From: Planctomycetota bacterium
Lineage (GTDB): Bacteria; Planctomycetota; Planctomycetia; Pirellulales; Pirellulaceae
DNA: 64,000 bases
NCBI GenBank assembly: GCA_014238905.1
Contig: JABAAE010000002.1
Span: forward strand, 1-64,000
Reading direction: 5' to 3'
Position numbers and translations under genes: made by a program. The notes beneath the pieces are model-generated. The model did not search any database. It worked only from the letters and a program-made list of their open reading frames with translations, and was not told where the DNA came from. This document shows, in pieces, positions 1 to 7,144 of the stretch. Positions within the stretch are counted from its first letter, which is position 1, and the number at the start of each line of letters is the position of its first letter.

Positions 1-488
1 ATAACCTTGTAGAACGCCTGCTCACTTTTCCCCGATTGCAGCGCCACTTGTCGCATGACCACACCGGGCGAATGAACGTTCAACAGTAATTCACGTTTCG
101 AACGTGCCAATTTTCCCAAGCAAACCCCCAGGTGTCGCTGGCGAATCTGCTGAACATCCTCTCCACTGGCCTCTTCCGCCAGCAGATCCCAAACGTCATC
201 GGCAAAGACCAGCGGGCTTCGAGCCACTCGACGTCGGTACTTCAACGCCTCAAATCGAGCGATCGTGAGTAACCACCCCCCAAACGACGTGCCGCCTTCA
301 AAATCATCAAATTTCCGCCACGCAATCAGGCTCGCCTCCTGAGTGACCTCTTCGACTTCATGCCACGTCGGCAACAATCCGCGCAGAAACGAACGCACGC
401 GAGGCTCATGTTCTACCAGGAGTCGCACAAAAGCTTCGTAACGCTCGTCGTCTGAAGCGGTTCGTTTTTCAGCAGATTGATCGGCCAC
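1..488 (-). CDS. ECF RNA polymerase sigma factor, planctomycete type (3' end cut by window edge)
   Basis: Translation of the minus strand gives a sigma-70 family protein of the ECF class. Region 2 is visible with the stretch EVEEVTQEASLIAWRKFDDF, followed by the core-binding and -10 recognition segment (WLLTIARFEALKYRRR), and region 4 begins near the window edge (VVMRQVALQSGKSEQAFYKV). It would direct RNA polymerase to a dedicated promoter set; in planctomycetes such factors usually stand before secreted LamG/FecR-type proteins, which would lie beyond the left edge. The start is a GTG at 488: an in-frame TAG lies two codons upstream, so no longer form is possible, and GGGAG precedes it by about 10 bases. 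The C-terminus is missing because the gene runs off the window. The family call is firm; its regulon is unknown. Confidence 0.85.
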   Translation of the reverse strand, partial: MADQSAEKRTASDDERYEAFVRLLVEHEPRVRSFLRGLLPTWHEVEEVTQEASLIAWRKFDDFEGGTSFGGWLLTIARFEALKYRRRVARSPLVFADDVWDLLAEEASGEDVQQIRQRHLGVCLGKLARSKRELLLNVHSPGVVMRQVALQSGKSEQAFYKV

Positions 489-491
489 AGC

Positions 492-706
492 CTATTTACT
501 CCCGCCGGTAGAGAATCTGGACAGAATTTTCCGAAAATCCTCCAAACCACTTCGTGAACGGTCACCCGCCGAAACAGCCGATAGCCATTGGCTGGATTGA
601 CCTGGATCTTTCCCTCTTTGGCCCAGTTCCGCAGCGTGTTCTGGCTGACGCCCAGGAATTCAGCTGCTTCTGCCGTCTTCAGGTAATCGCTTAATTTTTC
701 AGCCAT
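492..706 (-). pseudogene. MerR/excisionase-type helix-turn-helix protein, frameshifted
   Basis: The ATG at 706 opens a typical excisionase-like HTH of about 45 residues (LKTAEAAEFLGVSQNTLRNW, then NGYRLFRR). After FRR the open frame continues as unfamiliar sequence that overlaps the sigma-factor gene by 76 bases. Adding one G to the CGGCGGGTG run restores GDRSRSGLEDFRKIL and ends at a TAG only three bases before the sigma start. That is the end expected for this family and for an operon. I therefore read it as a one-base deletion, either real or a sequencing error. If functional, it would be a small DNA-binding regulator. The alternative is a real 97-residue protein ending at 413 with a novel tail. 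Confidence 0.6.
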
Positions 707-920
707 CTCGTCCCTTATCACTGGAGCTCGAAGGTGAAGTTTTCGTCTTTTACAAAGAGTACCAAAGTCTGCAGAAGAATACAGCTAATTGAATCGCTAT
801 CTCAAGGTTTAAATCGGTGTCTCAGCGGCAGGCGGTCGCGACGTGTGAGGATGCACCGAAAATGGAGAACCAAAGAGGCAGCCAAGTCCGCTCAAATCCG
901 ATCAAGCTGTTTTCGATGGG

Positions 921-1250
921 TTAGGGGCGTCCTTCAATTTTCTCCAAGAGCCGAGATAATTGGGTAGTTTCTTCATTTGTCAGGCTGGACAAGTCGACAA
1001 ACTCCTCAGTGACCAGCTTTAATTCCCCCCGCTCCTTCGGACGACCGATTAGGTAATTTGCTAACCATTGGCGGGCTCGGTGATCGCCCGTTTTTGCTTG
1101 TACCAAAGCTTTATTCACGACGTCCTGCCAGTCGTGGATGGCCACGACGTCATACAATTTGAGCAGGTACTGCTCCTCAGTTTTTGCCTTGGGTCTTCCA
1201 GGCCCTCCGCTATTTCCAGCTGCGAACCTTCCGTTTTCGTTTCGTTTCAT
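921..1250 (-). CDS. Small basic hypothetical protein with glycine-rich GNSGGPGRPK start
   Basis: A 109-residue soluble protein. The N-terminal MKRNENGRFAAGNSGGPGRP resembles the basic Gly/Pro/Arg start of DUF5681-like proteins found in phages and integrative elements. The middle (WQDVVNKALVQAKTGDHRAR, then QWLANYLIGRPKE) is helical and resembles the body of such proteins. The role is unknown, though some relatives sit beside terminase or transfer genes. It lies within the tRNA-adjacent integrase element, all genes on the same strand, and an inverted repeat sits 34-53 bases before its start and may control it. No membrane segment or signal peptide is seen. The gene call is fairly safe; the family call is tentative. 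Confidence 0.65.
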   Translation of the reverse strand: MKRNENGRFAAGNSGGPGRPKAKTEEQYLLKLYDVVAIHDWQDVVNKALVQAKTGDHRARQWLANYLIGRPKERGELKLVTEEFVDLSSLTNEETTQLSRLLEKIEGRP

Positions 1251-1283
1251 CCCGTTTTCTTACCATTTAAACGGTTAATAGAA

Positions 1284-1303
1284 GCGTGCAATAAATTGCA
1301 CGC
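1284..1303. promoter_or_regulatory. Inverted repeat GCGTGCAAT-AA-ATTGCACGC (copy 1)
   Basis: Two 9-base arms separated by AA form a perfect dyad. The core GTGCAAT-N2-ATTGCAC recurs at 3228-3243. It lies between two minus-strand genes and 34-53 bases before the start at 1250, which is a normal operator position. A protein dimer site is the simplest reading; the binding protein is unknown. Confidence 0.5.
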
Positions 1304-1309
1304 GAAAAT

Positions 1310-1579
1310 TCATTTGTTTTGGTCATGAACCGCGGGCAAAAGTTTTGGACAAGTTGCACCATCATGAATTCCTCCGTATTCATGATCCAAGTCTTCCATG
1401 ATGAGCCTCGTCAATTGTCCAAGTGTTAGCTCGCGTCGATCGATGTCCGGATGCATTTTTTCAAGGAAGCAGTGTGTCGCTAAATTTCGTCGCTCCAATT
1501 CGTTATCTCGTTTTACGATGGCTTTGGTCTTTAGCAGTTCGTAAACCGTCTCGACCAGCAAAAGTGATTTTTGATCCAT
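1310..1579 (-). CDS. Small hypothetical protein of the integrative element
   Basis: An 89-residue protein that I do not recognise. It is mostly charged and helical (ETVYELLKTKAIVKRDNELE; LTLGQLTRLIMEDLDHEY) with two cysteines and no membrane segment. The start ATG at 1579 has GAGGG seven bases upstream, which is a good ribosome site. It shares strand and spacing with the neighbouring accessory genes and is probably element cargo. Nothing in it points to a catalytic function. Confidence 0.55.
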   Translation of the reverse strand: MDQKSLLLVETVYELLKTKAIVKRDNELERRNLATHCFLEKMHPDIDRRELTLGQLTRLIMEDLDHEYGGIHDGATCPKLLPAVHDQNK

Positions 1580-1981
1580 AAGTTAATCCCTCAAATTTTT
1601 GAATATAAAAAACTGTGTTTGCAGACCGGTGCTTTTATCCCCACTAAGCCTAAAGGCTCGATTGAGATTCCATTGCGTAGGCTTCAAACTGAATCAACAA
1701 GCCGTGACTTACTTTAGGCTTCATCGTTAAGATGACATGGGGCCGGGTTGTCAAGCTAAGACATTGCCCGGAGTGATCACTCTTGTTTACCGATCACCGT
1801 GGAATCGGCTCCCAACTTCAGTTCGTTACGTTCTGGTGCAATGGCTGGCACGAATCCCAACCCTACGACTGCGGCCAGTGCCGAATCATGCGTCATTCGT
1901 TTTGTTTGATGCACCAGGCCTGCAACGACTACTACAGGTCTTTCTCTCAGCCAGAAACTCTCTGGCAAGGAGGAAGACCTG
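1580..1981. other. Gap with no convincing gene
   Basis: About 400 bases between the 1310-1579 gene and the DUF1580 gene. Short open frames exist on both strands, including a cysteine-containing plus-strand frame at 1783-2010 and a minus-strand frame at 1777-1968, but none has a good ribosome site or a recognisable fold. A GTGATCAC palindrome lies near 1772. I make no call. Confidence 0.4.
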
Positions 1982-2278
1982 TTAGATGCCCTCTGAAGCG
2001 AGAAATCTGACAGCCTCGTCCTGATTCCGTTTTACGATCGAGCAGACTAACTGTTCACCATCCGCAGCTTTGGTCGTCTTGTCAAAAAAACGGGCCAAAG
2101 CCTCTTCAGATGTGAAGCGAGAGCCACCCACAAGAACAGATTCAAGTCGAATACCCCGAATGCCACGCATCCGCCATCTGTGCACCGTGGAGGGATGGAT
2201 GCGATTTCCAAATCTGGCATGGCACCACTTTGGAACATCACGGAATCTCACAAGGGTTTCCTGAGTAAATTCAATCAT
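1982..2278 (-). CDS. DUF1580 family protein
   Basis: About 98 residues from the ATG at 2278. The order of signatures is that of DUF1580, a small family largely confined to planctomycetes: FRDVPKWCHARFGNRIHPST, then VHRWRMRGIRGIRLES, then VLVGGSRFTSEEALARFF. The first half looks like a helix-turn-helix that would bind DNA, and the GGSRFTS strand-turn resembles the wing in excisionase-like proteins. An upstream ATG at 2314 is possible but gives an unrelated 12-residue extension. Such genes often accompany tyrosine integrases, as here, so an excisionase or element regulator is plausible but not shown. A half-site GTGCAAT of the nearby palindromes overlaps the start codon. Confidence 0.75.
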   Translation of the reverse strand: MIEFTQETLVRFRDVPKWCHARFGNRIHPSTVHRWRMRGIRGIRLESVLVGGSRFTSEEALARFFDKTTKAADGEQLVCSIVKRNQDEAVRFLASEGI

Positions 2279-2372
2279 TGCACTGATCTCAAATTGAAGA
2301 CAATTGTGTGTCAATGCAAGAAAGATAGAGCAATGGCCGGACGTATAGCGGACTGATTGTCCTTAATTTGTC

Positions 2373-3086
2373 CTAACTCGAAAATTGAATTTCCTGAAGC
2401 TGCACTCGCTTATTTTGGTTTGTCACTTCGAAAGCAACTGGTCTGATTTGGTTCAGTTCGGTATTCAGTCTATTCAACGCTTTTCGAATCGTATCATCCT
2501 GAACGTCGCTATTTTCCCAAACCCCTTCCCGCAAGGTGCTATAGGACACTGGACGTTTTTTCTGTGAAAGATATTCAAATAATCTTTGCGATTGTCCGTG
2601 AAGCTGGTCAGTGGTGTCGGTGAAGGTCGTATCGTTTGACAACTCGATCGACTGCTCCACTTGAAGTTTCCTTGTAGGTTGCACCCGACACTGCTCGATT
2701 GCAACAGCCGTCTCCAAGACAAGGTCTCGGTTGAATTTTGAGAAAAGGAAAGACTCGCCAAATATACACATATTGGCACTATTACTAATCTCAAGAATCT
2801 TGGGCATCAGCTGCAATTTTTCCTGGAAGTTCTCCCCTTCATGCTGCTGAAGCAAAATCTCTGGGATACCAGTAATTGTCCACTCATACCACTGCTTGAA
2901 AGAGACATGAGCTATCAATGAATCAAGACTTTTAATCAACTTTTTCGCTTTCGACTGACTTACTTCATCGCCTGATTCGGCACGGCCGGCAAGTGCGTAA
3001 AACAACTCAAGTGATTCAGCTAAAAAACTATTCAGTTGACTCCCAACGGTGGGAGCATCTAGTTCATCGGAGCACTGTATTGACAT
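2373..3086 (-). CDS. Accessory protein with C-terminal winged-helix-like region
   Basis: A 237-residue soluble protein with no family that I recognise. Residues 1-130 are helical and rich in leucine. The last 80 residues read like a winged helix: RLFEYLSQKKRPVSYSTLRE, then a recognition-helix-like DDTIRKALNRLNTELNQI, then a short beta hairpin. This would suit a DNA-binding regulator or replication/partition factor of the element. It sits between the DUF1580 gene and the integrase on the same strand, and the second GTGCAAT inverted repeat lies 142 bases before its start. The function is inferred only from fold-like pattern. Confidence 0.6.
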   Translation of the reverse strand: MSIQCSDELDAPTVGSQLNSFLAESLELFYALAGRAESGDEVSQSKAKKLIKSLDSLIAHVSFKQWYEWTITGIPEILLQQHEGENFQEKLQLMPKILEISNSANMCIFGESFLFSKFNRDLVLETAVAIEQCRVQPTRKLQVEQSIELSNDTTFTDTTDQLHGQSQRLFEYLSQKKRPVSYSTLREGVWENSDVQDDTIRKALNRLNTELNQIRPVAFEVTNQNKRVQLQEIQFSS

Positions 3087-3227
3087 TTCCTATCCGGCGG
3101 TCGATTTATGAAACAAGATATTGCTTTGCAGTATTGAACCTAGTGTGTTTTAGTGCATTTGGTGACAACGAACAGACGCAGCACTTAAAAGATGCAGCAT
3201 TTTTTTTCCCGCAATTATGAATGCACC

Positions 3228-3243
3228 GTGCAATTAATTGCAC
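3228..3243. promoter_or_regulatory. Inverted repeat GTGCAAT-TA-ATTGCAC (copy 2)
   Basis: A perfect 16-base palindrome with the same core as the repeat at 1284-1303. It lies between the integrase stop and the start of the 2373-3086 gene. The two-copy occurrence inside a 4-kb element suggests a shared binding site. Confidence 0.5.
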
Positions 3244-3255
3244 TCGGCACAAAGA

Positions 3256-4380
3256 TCAGCCAACCTCGGCCATGATACTTGCGGCTTTGTTTAAATCGCG
3301 TTCGGCATAAATCTGAGTTGTATCTGCTTTTGCATGACCCAGGACCACTTGGCTGGCCTCTAGTCCAAAGCGATTCCTGATTTCGGTTGCACGTGAATGA
3401 CGAAGCTGATTAGGTGCCCAACGATGAAGTTTCCGCCAGGAGATTATTTCGTCTTCTGAAAGGCCTTCCGGAGGAGGAAAGGCCTTGTCGCAAGCTATGT
3501 GGATAGACGAGTTGTAATTCCATCGCTTGAAAGAACCACCCGTGCTGCGTTCAAAACAACCTGCTGTCTCGTCACGAAGAAGGTAAGGCATCAATATTTT
3601 CTGTGCTTGTGGTCCGATCAAAATGATGCGGACTCGGCCACGGTGCTCCGTTTTATGGCTACCTGGTGTGTATCGCCATACAGTTTCAGACCGATCAATT
3701 TCAAAAGGCTTCATGGAGCAGACTTCTCCCGGACGGCAGCCAGTAAGAAGCTGAATCCGAATCATGTCAGCTATCTGCTTGGGACAGTGTTCAAGCGTCG
3801 CTTTGATGACCTCTGCGGATACAGGCGGAACAGGAGAGGTCTCACGTGCTTTGGATTTACCTGACTTCAAACCAGTTACGCACAACAATGCTTGATAGTT
3901 CGCCACAGGAACGAGTTCTTTCGAGACTCCCCACTTAAACATTCGTCGAATTCTGCCAATGTTTTGATTGATATAGCGGCGGGAATTCCCGGCCTCAATC
4001 ATTGCCTCGCGAATTGCTTCCAGAGCGAGAGGGCTGAAATCACTCGTAAGCGTTTCTTGATAGCGGCTCTTTACATATCGCAGACAGACCTTAACTCCGG
4101 CTTGCTCGTCGGTTGGCTGGTCATTTTTGACGTAGTACCCTTTGCAAAATCGCCAGTAGGCTGCAATGAGCTGGGCAACCGTTTTCGGCTCATCAGCAGA
4201 CTGGCTTGAGAGTTGTCGGTCATTGGCCAACCATTCCCCGATCACGCGATCGTATTCAACTTGACTGGCTTTTGTACCGTGGGGGCCGAGATAGAAGTCT
4301 CGACCGCAGAGCGTCACAACAGCTTGGCCAGAGGCTTTGTGTTTGCGGTACTTGGGCAGAGATTTAGATGGTCCTCGCAT
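3256..4380 (-). CDS. Tyrosine recombinase / phage-type integrase
   Basis: A 374-residue site-specific recombinase. The N-terminal part is a DNA-binding domain (LPKYRKHKASGQAVVTLCGR, typical of planctomycete integrases), followed by a SAM-like core-binding region. The catalytic domain has box I Arg in LLTGCRPGEVCSM (about residue 216), a candidate Lys in SHKTEHRG (about 243), box II NQLRHSRAT (Arg near 327, with Asn where His is usual), His in LGHAKADTTQ (about 349) and the nucleophile Tyr in QIYAERD (about 358). I chose the ATG at 4380 because GGAG stands nine bases before it; longer frames to 4485 add unrelated residues. The gene ends facing away from the tRNA-Leu gene 134 bases upstream, the usual layout for an element integrated at a tRNA 3' end. 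Confidence 0.9.
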   Translation of the reverse strand: MRGPSKSLPKYRKHKASGQAVVTLCGRDFYLGPHGTKASQVEYDRVIGEWLANDRQLSSQSADEPKTVAQLIAAYWRFCKGYYVKNDQPTDEQAGVKVCLRYVKSRYQETLTSDFSPLALEAIREAMIEAGNSRRYINQNIGRIRRMFKWGVSKELVPVANYQALLCVTGLKSGKSKARETSPVPPVSAEVIKATLEHCPKQIADMIRIQLLTGCRPGEVCSMKPFEIDRSETVWRYTPGSHKTEHRGRVRIILIGPQAQKILMPYLLRDETAGCFERSTGGSFKRWNYNSSIHIACDKAFPPPEGLSEDEIISWRKLHRWAPNQLRHSRATEIRNRFGLEASQVVLGHAKADTTQIYAERDLNKAASIMAEVG

Positions 4381-4513
4381 CAGATAGAGCTCCATTATTG
4401 GGCAAATTCGGTAGGTACCGATTTTGCTAATTCCATAACGGGCTGCTCTGTCGACCATCGACAGGTAAACGAATCCTCGTTTCAACCTTGTATTTATTGA
4501 TAAGATTCAAAAG

Positions 4514-4597
4514 TGCGGATGAGAGGAATCGAACCTCCACGGGATTTCTCCCACTAGAACCTGAATCTAGCGCGTCTGCCAATTCCGCCACACCCGC
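4514..4597 (-). tRNA. tRNA-Leu (anticodon CAG)
   Basis: The minus strand folds as an 84-nt class II tRNA. The acceptor arm is GCGGGTG paired with CATCCGC with one G-U pair, the anticodon stem is CTAGA/TCTAG around the loop TTCAGGT (anticodon CAG), there is a long variable arm as expected for Leu, and the T arm contains GGTTCGATTCC. The 3' CCA is not encoded. Upstream, TATAAGG is a possible -10 element. The 3' end points toward the integrase gene. A degenerate second copy lies at 17295-17366. Confidence 0.93.
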
Positions 4598-4722
4598 ATG
4601 TGTGATTTGAGCCTTATAAAATAAGGGTTTTGTGAGTTGTTGTCGAGAGTCGGATTGCATTTCGACTGACCAACTCAGACAAAAAACATGAAAAAAACAT
4701 GATTGAAGATCAAACCTGCTGA

Positions 4723-4854
4723 TCAGTCGTTCTCAGCAACAAACTCACCACGACACTCAGGACAGAGATAGAGTTGTCGTTCACGTCTCGAGGTAGTGGC
4801 TCCGTGCGTGTGGGTCCACGTGGCCTGACAGGGTGTCGATCTCTCTGGCGTCAT
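4723..4854 (-). CDS. Micro-ORF with CPxC zinc-knuckle-like motif (repeat copy 1)
   Basis: A 43-residue frame from ATG 4854 to TGA 4723. Its C-terminal half, RRERQLYLCPECRGEFVAEN, carries a CPxC knuckle, and an earlier single Cys (TPCQATW) may be the relic of a first knuckle. Near-identical stretches occur at 13235 (ERELCLCPDCRGEFVE) and, more degraded, at 11838, all on the minus strand. No ribosome site is evident. It may be a small zinc-ribbon protein, or a decayed copy of one dispersed by duplication. The rest of the 4598-5071 gap shows nothing I can name. Confidence 0.35.
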   Translation of the reverse strand: MTPERSTPCQATWTHTHGATTSRRERQLYLCPECRGEFVAEND

Positions 4855-5071
4855 AGCCCACACTGTTGGCAATGTTGAGAGGGCTCGCCCCTAAACCCTA
4901 TTTTTCCGGTTCGAAAACTGGATGTTTTTGCCAAACATTAGCTTGGAGACAGTTCAAACCAGACACCGTCTTTTGACCGCCGTGGCGCTCTCTGCTAAGC
5001 TTGCGCAAAATACTGCGGGCCAGCGATTTTAATGTTCGCTTTCCCTATTGCTTATGTTCGGAGGTACCATC

Positions 5072-6319
5072 ATGAAATTCTCTCGCTGTGTTTATCTTAC
5101 GATTGCCATTTTGTTCGCTAAAACCTCGGTTGCCTTTGGGCAAGATGCACCCGCGATCTCTGGGCCAATGGTTGGGCATACAACTGAATCCAGTGCAATT
5201 ATTTGGATGTATGCTCCGAAGGCGTCCAAGCTGGAAATAGACTTTTCAGAAGCGACGGAGGCGAACCCAAAGGCTACGATGATTTTCGATTCTGTCGTCA
5301 ATCCAGCCGGCGACCTTTCCGGTGCCCCCTACAAGGTCACGCTACGGGACCTCAAACCTTTGACGAGTTACAAATATCAGGTGAAGGTCGACGGCAGGGC
5401 GGACCCAGCACATTGCGGGTCCCTTCAAACCGCTCCTCCTGTCGACAAGGGTAGCAAGTTTCGTTTGGCCGTTACGTCGTGTATGAAGTTTGGCCAACCG
5501 CAAAAGTCATGGGAATGGTTGCTGGGTGAAAAACCTAATCTGCATGTTACCCTGGGCGATACTCAATATAGCGACACGACTAACCCGACGATTCAATGGA
5601 AACACCATCTTCGGTATCGCGCGGTTCCGGAGTTTTCTGCTGTGTTGAAATCGATCCCTACCTATGCGATGTGGGATGACCACGATTATGGCCCCAACAA
5701 CTCTGACGGCACCGCTACTGGAAAAGAGAATTCACTGGTTGGCTGGAACCAATTTTGGGGCAATCCCGCTTCGGGAACAGCCGCGACCCCGGGCGCATTT
5801 TTTAAATTCTCTTGGAGTGACGTCGAATTTTTTATCCTCGATGGTCGCTACCACCGTTCGCCCGATAATGCCCCAGACGACGACCAAAAACGGATGCTTG
5901 GCGATGCGCAATTCGCTTGGCTGATCGATGGCCTAAAAATTTCTAAGGCCAAATTTAAAGTCATTGCGTCGGGGTCCACATTGTCAGATAGCAAAAATGA
6001 TGGGTGGAGAATTTACACATACGCGCGTCAGCGATTATTTGATGCGATCGGAGATAACAAAATCAGTGGCGTCGTCTATATGTCAGGCGACATCCATCGC
6101 TCTCGTGTTTGGACCCACCCAGAAAGCGATCGTGTGGGCTATCCATTGATCGAGGTCATATCATCCGGTGTTGCCAATAGCAAGACACTGAGCTTTGCGA
6201 CCGTCGACTTCGATACCACTGCAGACGATCCAACAGTACAGGTACGCATCGTCCACGGGGATGGCGAAACCCACGCAGACAAAACATGGAAACTTTCTGA
6301 TCTGACTCCTGACAAATAA
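5072..6319 (+). CDS. PhoD-like secreted metallophosphatase
   Basis: A 415-residue exported phosphatase of the alkaline phosphatase D / PhoD-like type. A signal peptide occupies about residues 1-24 (VYLTIAILFAKTSVAFGQ). Next is a fibronectin-like N-terminal domain with LRDLKPLTSYKYQV. The metal-binding core shows VTLGDTQYSD, MWDDHDYGPNNSD, FFILDGRYHRS and a final YMSGDIHRS, which supply the Asp, Asn and His ligands for a di-metal centre. It should hydrolyse phosphate mono- or diesters in the periplasm or outside. The ATG at 5072 follows GGAGG by seven bases, better than the upstream ATG or TTG. No partner gene is apparent, and the upstream gap separates it from the tRNA. Confidence 0.87.
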   Translation: MKFSRCVYLTIAILFAKTSVAFGQDAPAISGPMVGHTTESSAIIWMYAPKASKLEIDFSEATEANPKATMIFDSVVNPAGDLSGAPYKVTLRDLKPLTSYKYQVKVDGRADPAHCGSLQTAPPVDKGSKFRLAVTSCMKFGQPQKSWEWLLGEKPNLHVTLGDTQYSDTTNPTIQWKHHLRYRAVPEFSAVLKSIPTYAMWDDHDYGPNNSDGTATGKENSLVGWNQFWGNPASGTAATPGAFFKFSWSDVEFFILDGRYHRSPDNAPDDDQKRMLGDAQFAWLIDGLKISKAKFKVIASGSTLSDSKNDGWRIYTYARQRLFDAIGDNKISGVVYMSGDIHRSRVWTHPESDRVGYPLIEVISSGVANSKTLSFATVDFDTTADDPTVQVRIVHGDGETHADKTWKLSDLTPDK

Positions 6320-6459
6320 CTCTCCAGAGGCGTGGTTCTAATTTACGCCCATCAGGCAAGGAAACGTCTGTCGGCCGCTGATCACTGTGCGTCCAACAGG
6401 GGGGGGTCAGCACCCGAGGTGTCGCGACACCCGGCCATTCAGAACACCTGTGAACGCAC

Positions 6460-6486
6460 AAAAAACCACGGCCGTGAACCGTGGCT
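6460..6486 (-). terminator. Rho-independent terminator
   Basis: Read on the minus strand, CCACGG-TTCACGG-CCGTGG is followed by TTTTTT. It begins about 20 bases after the restored stop of the DUF7010 pseudogene, supporting that gene's reconstructed end. Confidence 0.7.
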
Positions 6487-6507
6487 TGTCTATTGATCGT
6501 TTAACGA

Positions 6508-6941
6508 TTAGCGTCGTCGTCTGACCGTCATCCCCAGACCAGCCAGCAACGACTAGATCAGAACCGTAGGCGGTTCGAAATCCAAAATAGTGAGCCCCGA
6601 CAGCAATGGATGCAATTGGGAATACGTATTTAGGGCGATATGGAAGAATAAGCCAAGCAACGAAAAGGCAGCCAATCATTGGAAAGACGGTCTCCATGAC
6701 AATCAAGCCACCTGAATTGGAGTTGGACTCTGGAGTTCTTGAGAAGAATATTTTCAAAACCAGCTTGGAGATCGGAAATATCAACATTCCTGCAAAAAAC
6801 AAAACAGCAAAGCCGCGGGCGATGCTTGACAACTGCGAGGTTACTCCAGCGGCCAGCCAAACAAGTCCAGAAACCAATCGCACCAGGTCCACCTCGAACG
6901 TAGGAGTGACGGAGTTCGTGTTGGCTTACATCTAGTTCCAT
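6508..6941 (-). pseudogene. DUF7010-like membrane protein broken by two single-base shifts
   Basis: Three frames on the minus strand join into one protein of about 143 residues. The start is MELDVSQHELRHSYVRGGPG in one frame. Then LVSGLVWLAAGV and the membrane body (FPISKLVLKIFF; SIAVGAHYFGFRTAYGSDL) continue in a second frame. The end LSLLAGLGMTVRRRR and its stop lie in a third. Removing one base near GCGATTGG (about 6888) and one A in GATCTAGTCG (about 6554) restores the whole. The body, four or so membrane segments with a conserved GAHY, resembles DUF7010 proteins, whose function is unknown. The terminator directly downstream fits the restored stop. Sequencing error at both points is the alternative. 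Confidence 0.6.
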
Positions 6942-7144
6942 GCTGCAATACCAAAAAGTTCACAAACGGATCGTGTCCAAGTCTACCGGGCCAACTGATT
7001 CAGCCCGGAGCACAAGTGTATCAAACGAACCCGAAGAGGACTAATCGGCTCAGGTTCATTCATTTGTTTGTTATGTGGCAAGGGCCAAGCTTTGAACGCC
7101 ACAGGCCTACATGAACGCCGCCTCGATCAGCGTTTTCGATGAAC

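Noticed and set aside
1..1000. Left attachment site of the integrase element (repeat of the tRNA 3' end)
   Set aside because: Scanning by eye for GAATCGAACC or GCGGATGAG to the left of the tRNA gave no match; the boundary is left open.
1783..2010. Cysteine-containing plus-strand frame (YDCGQCRIMRHSFC) as a zinc protein
   Set aside because: No ribosome site and no family match; it overlaps the end of the DUF1580 gene on the other strand.
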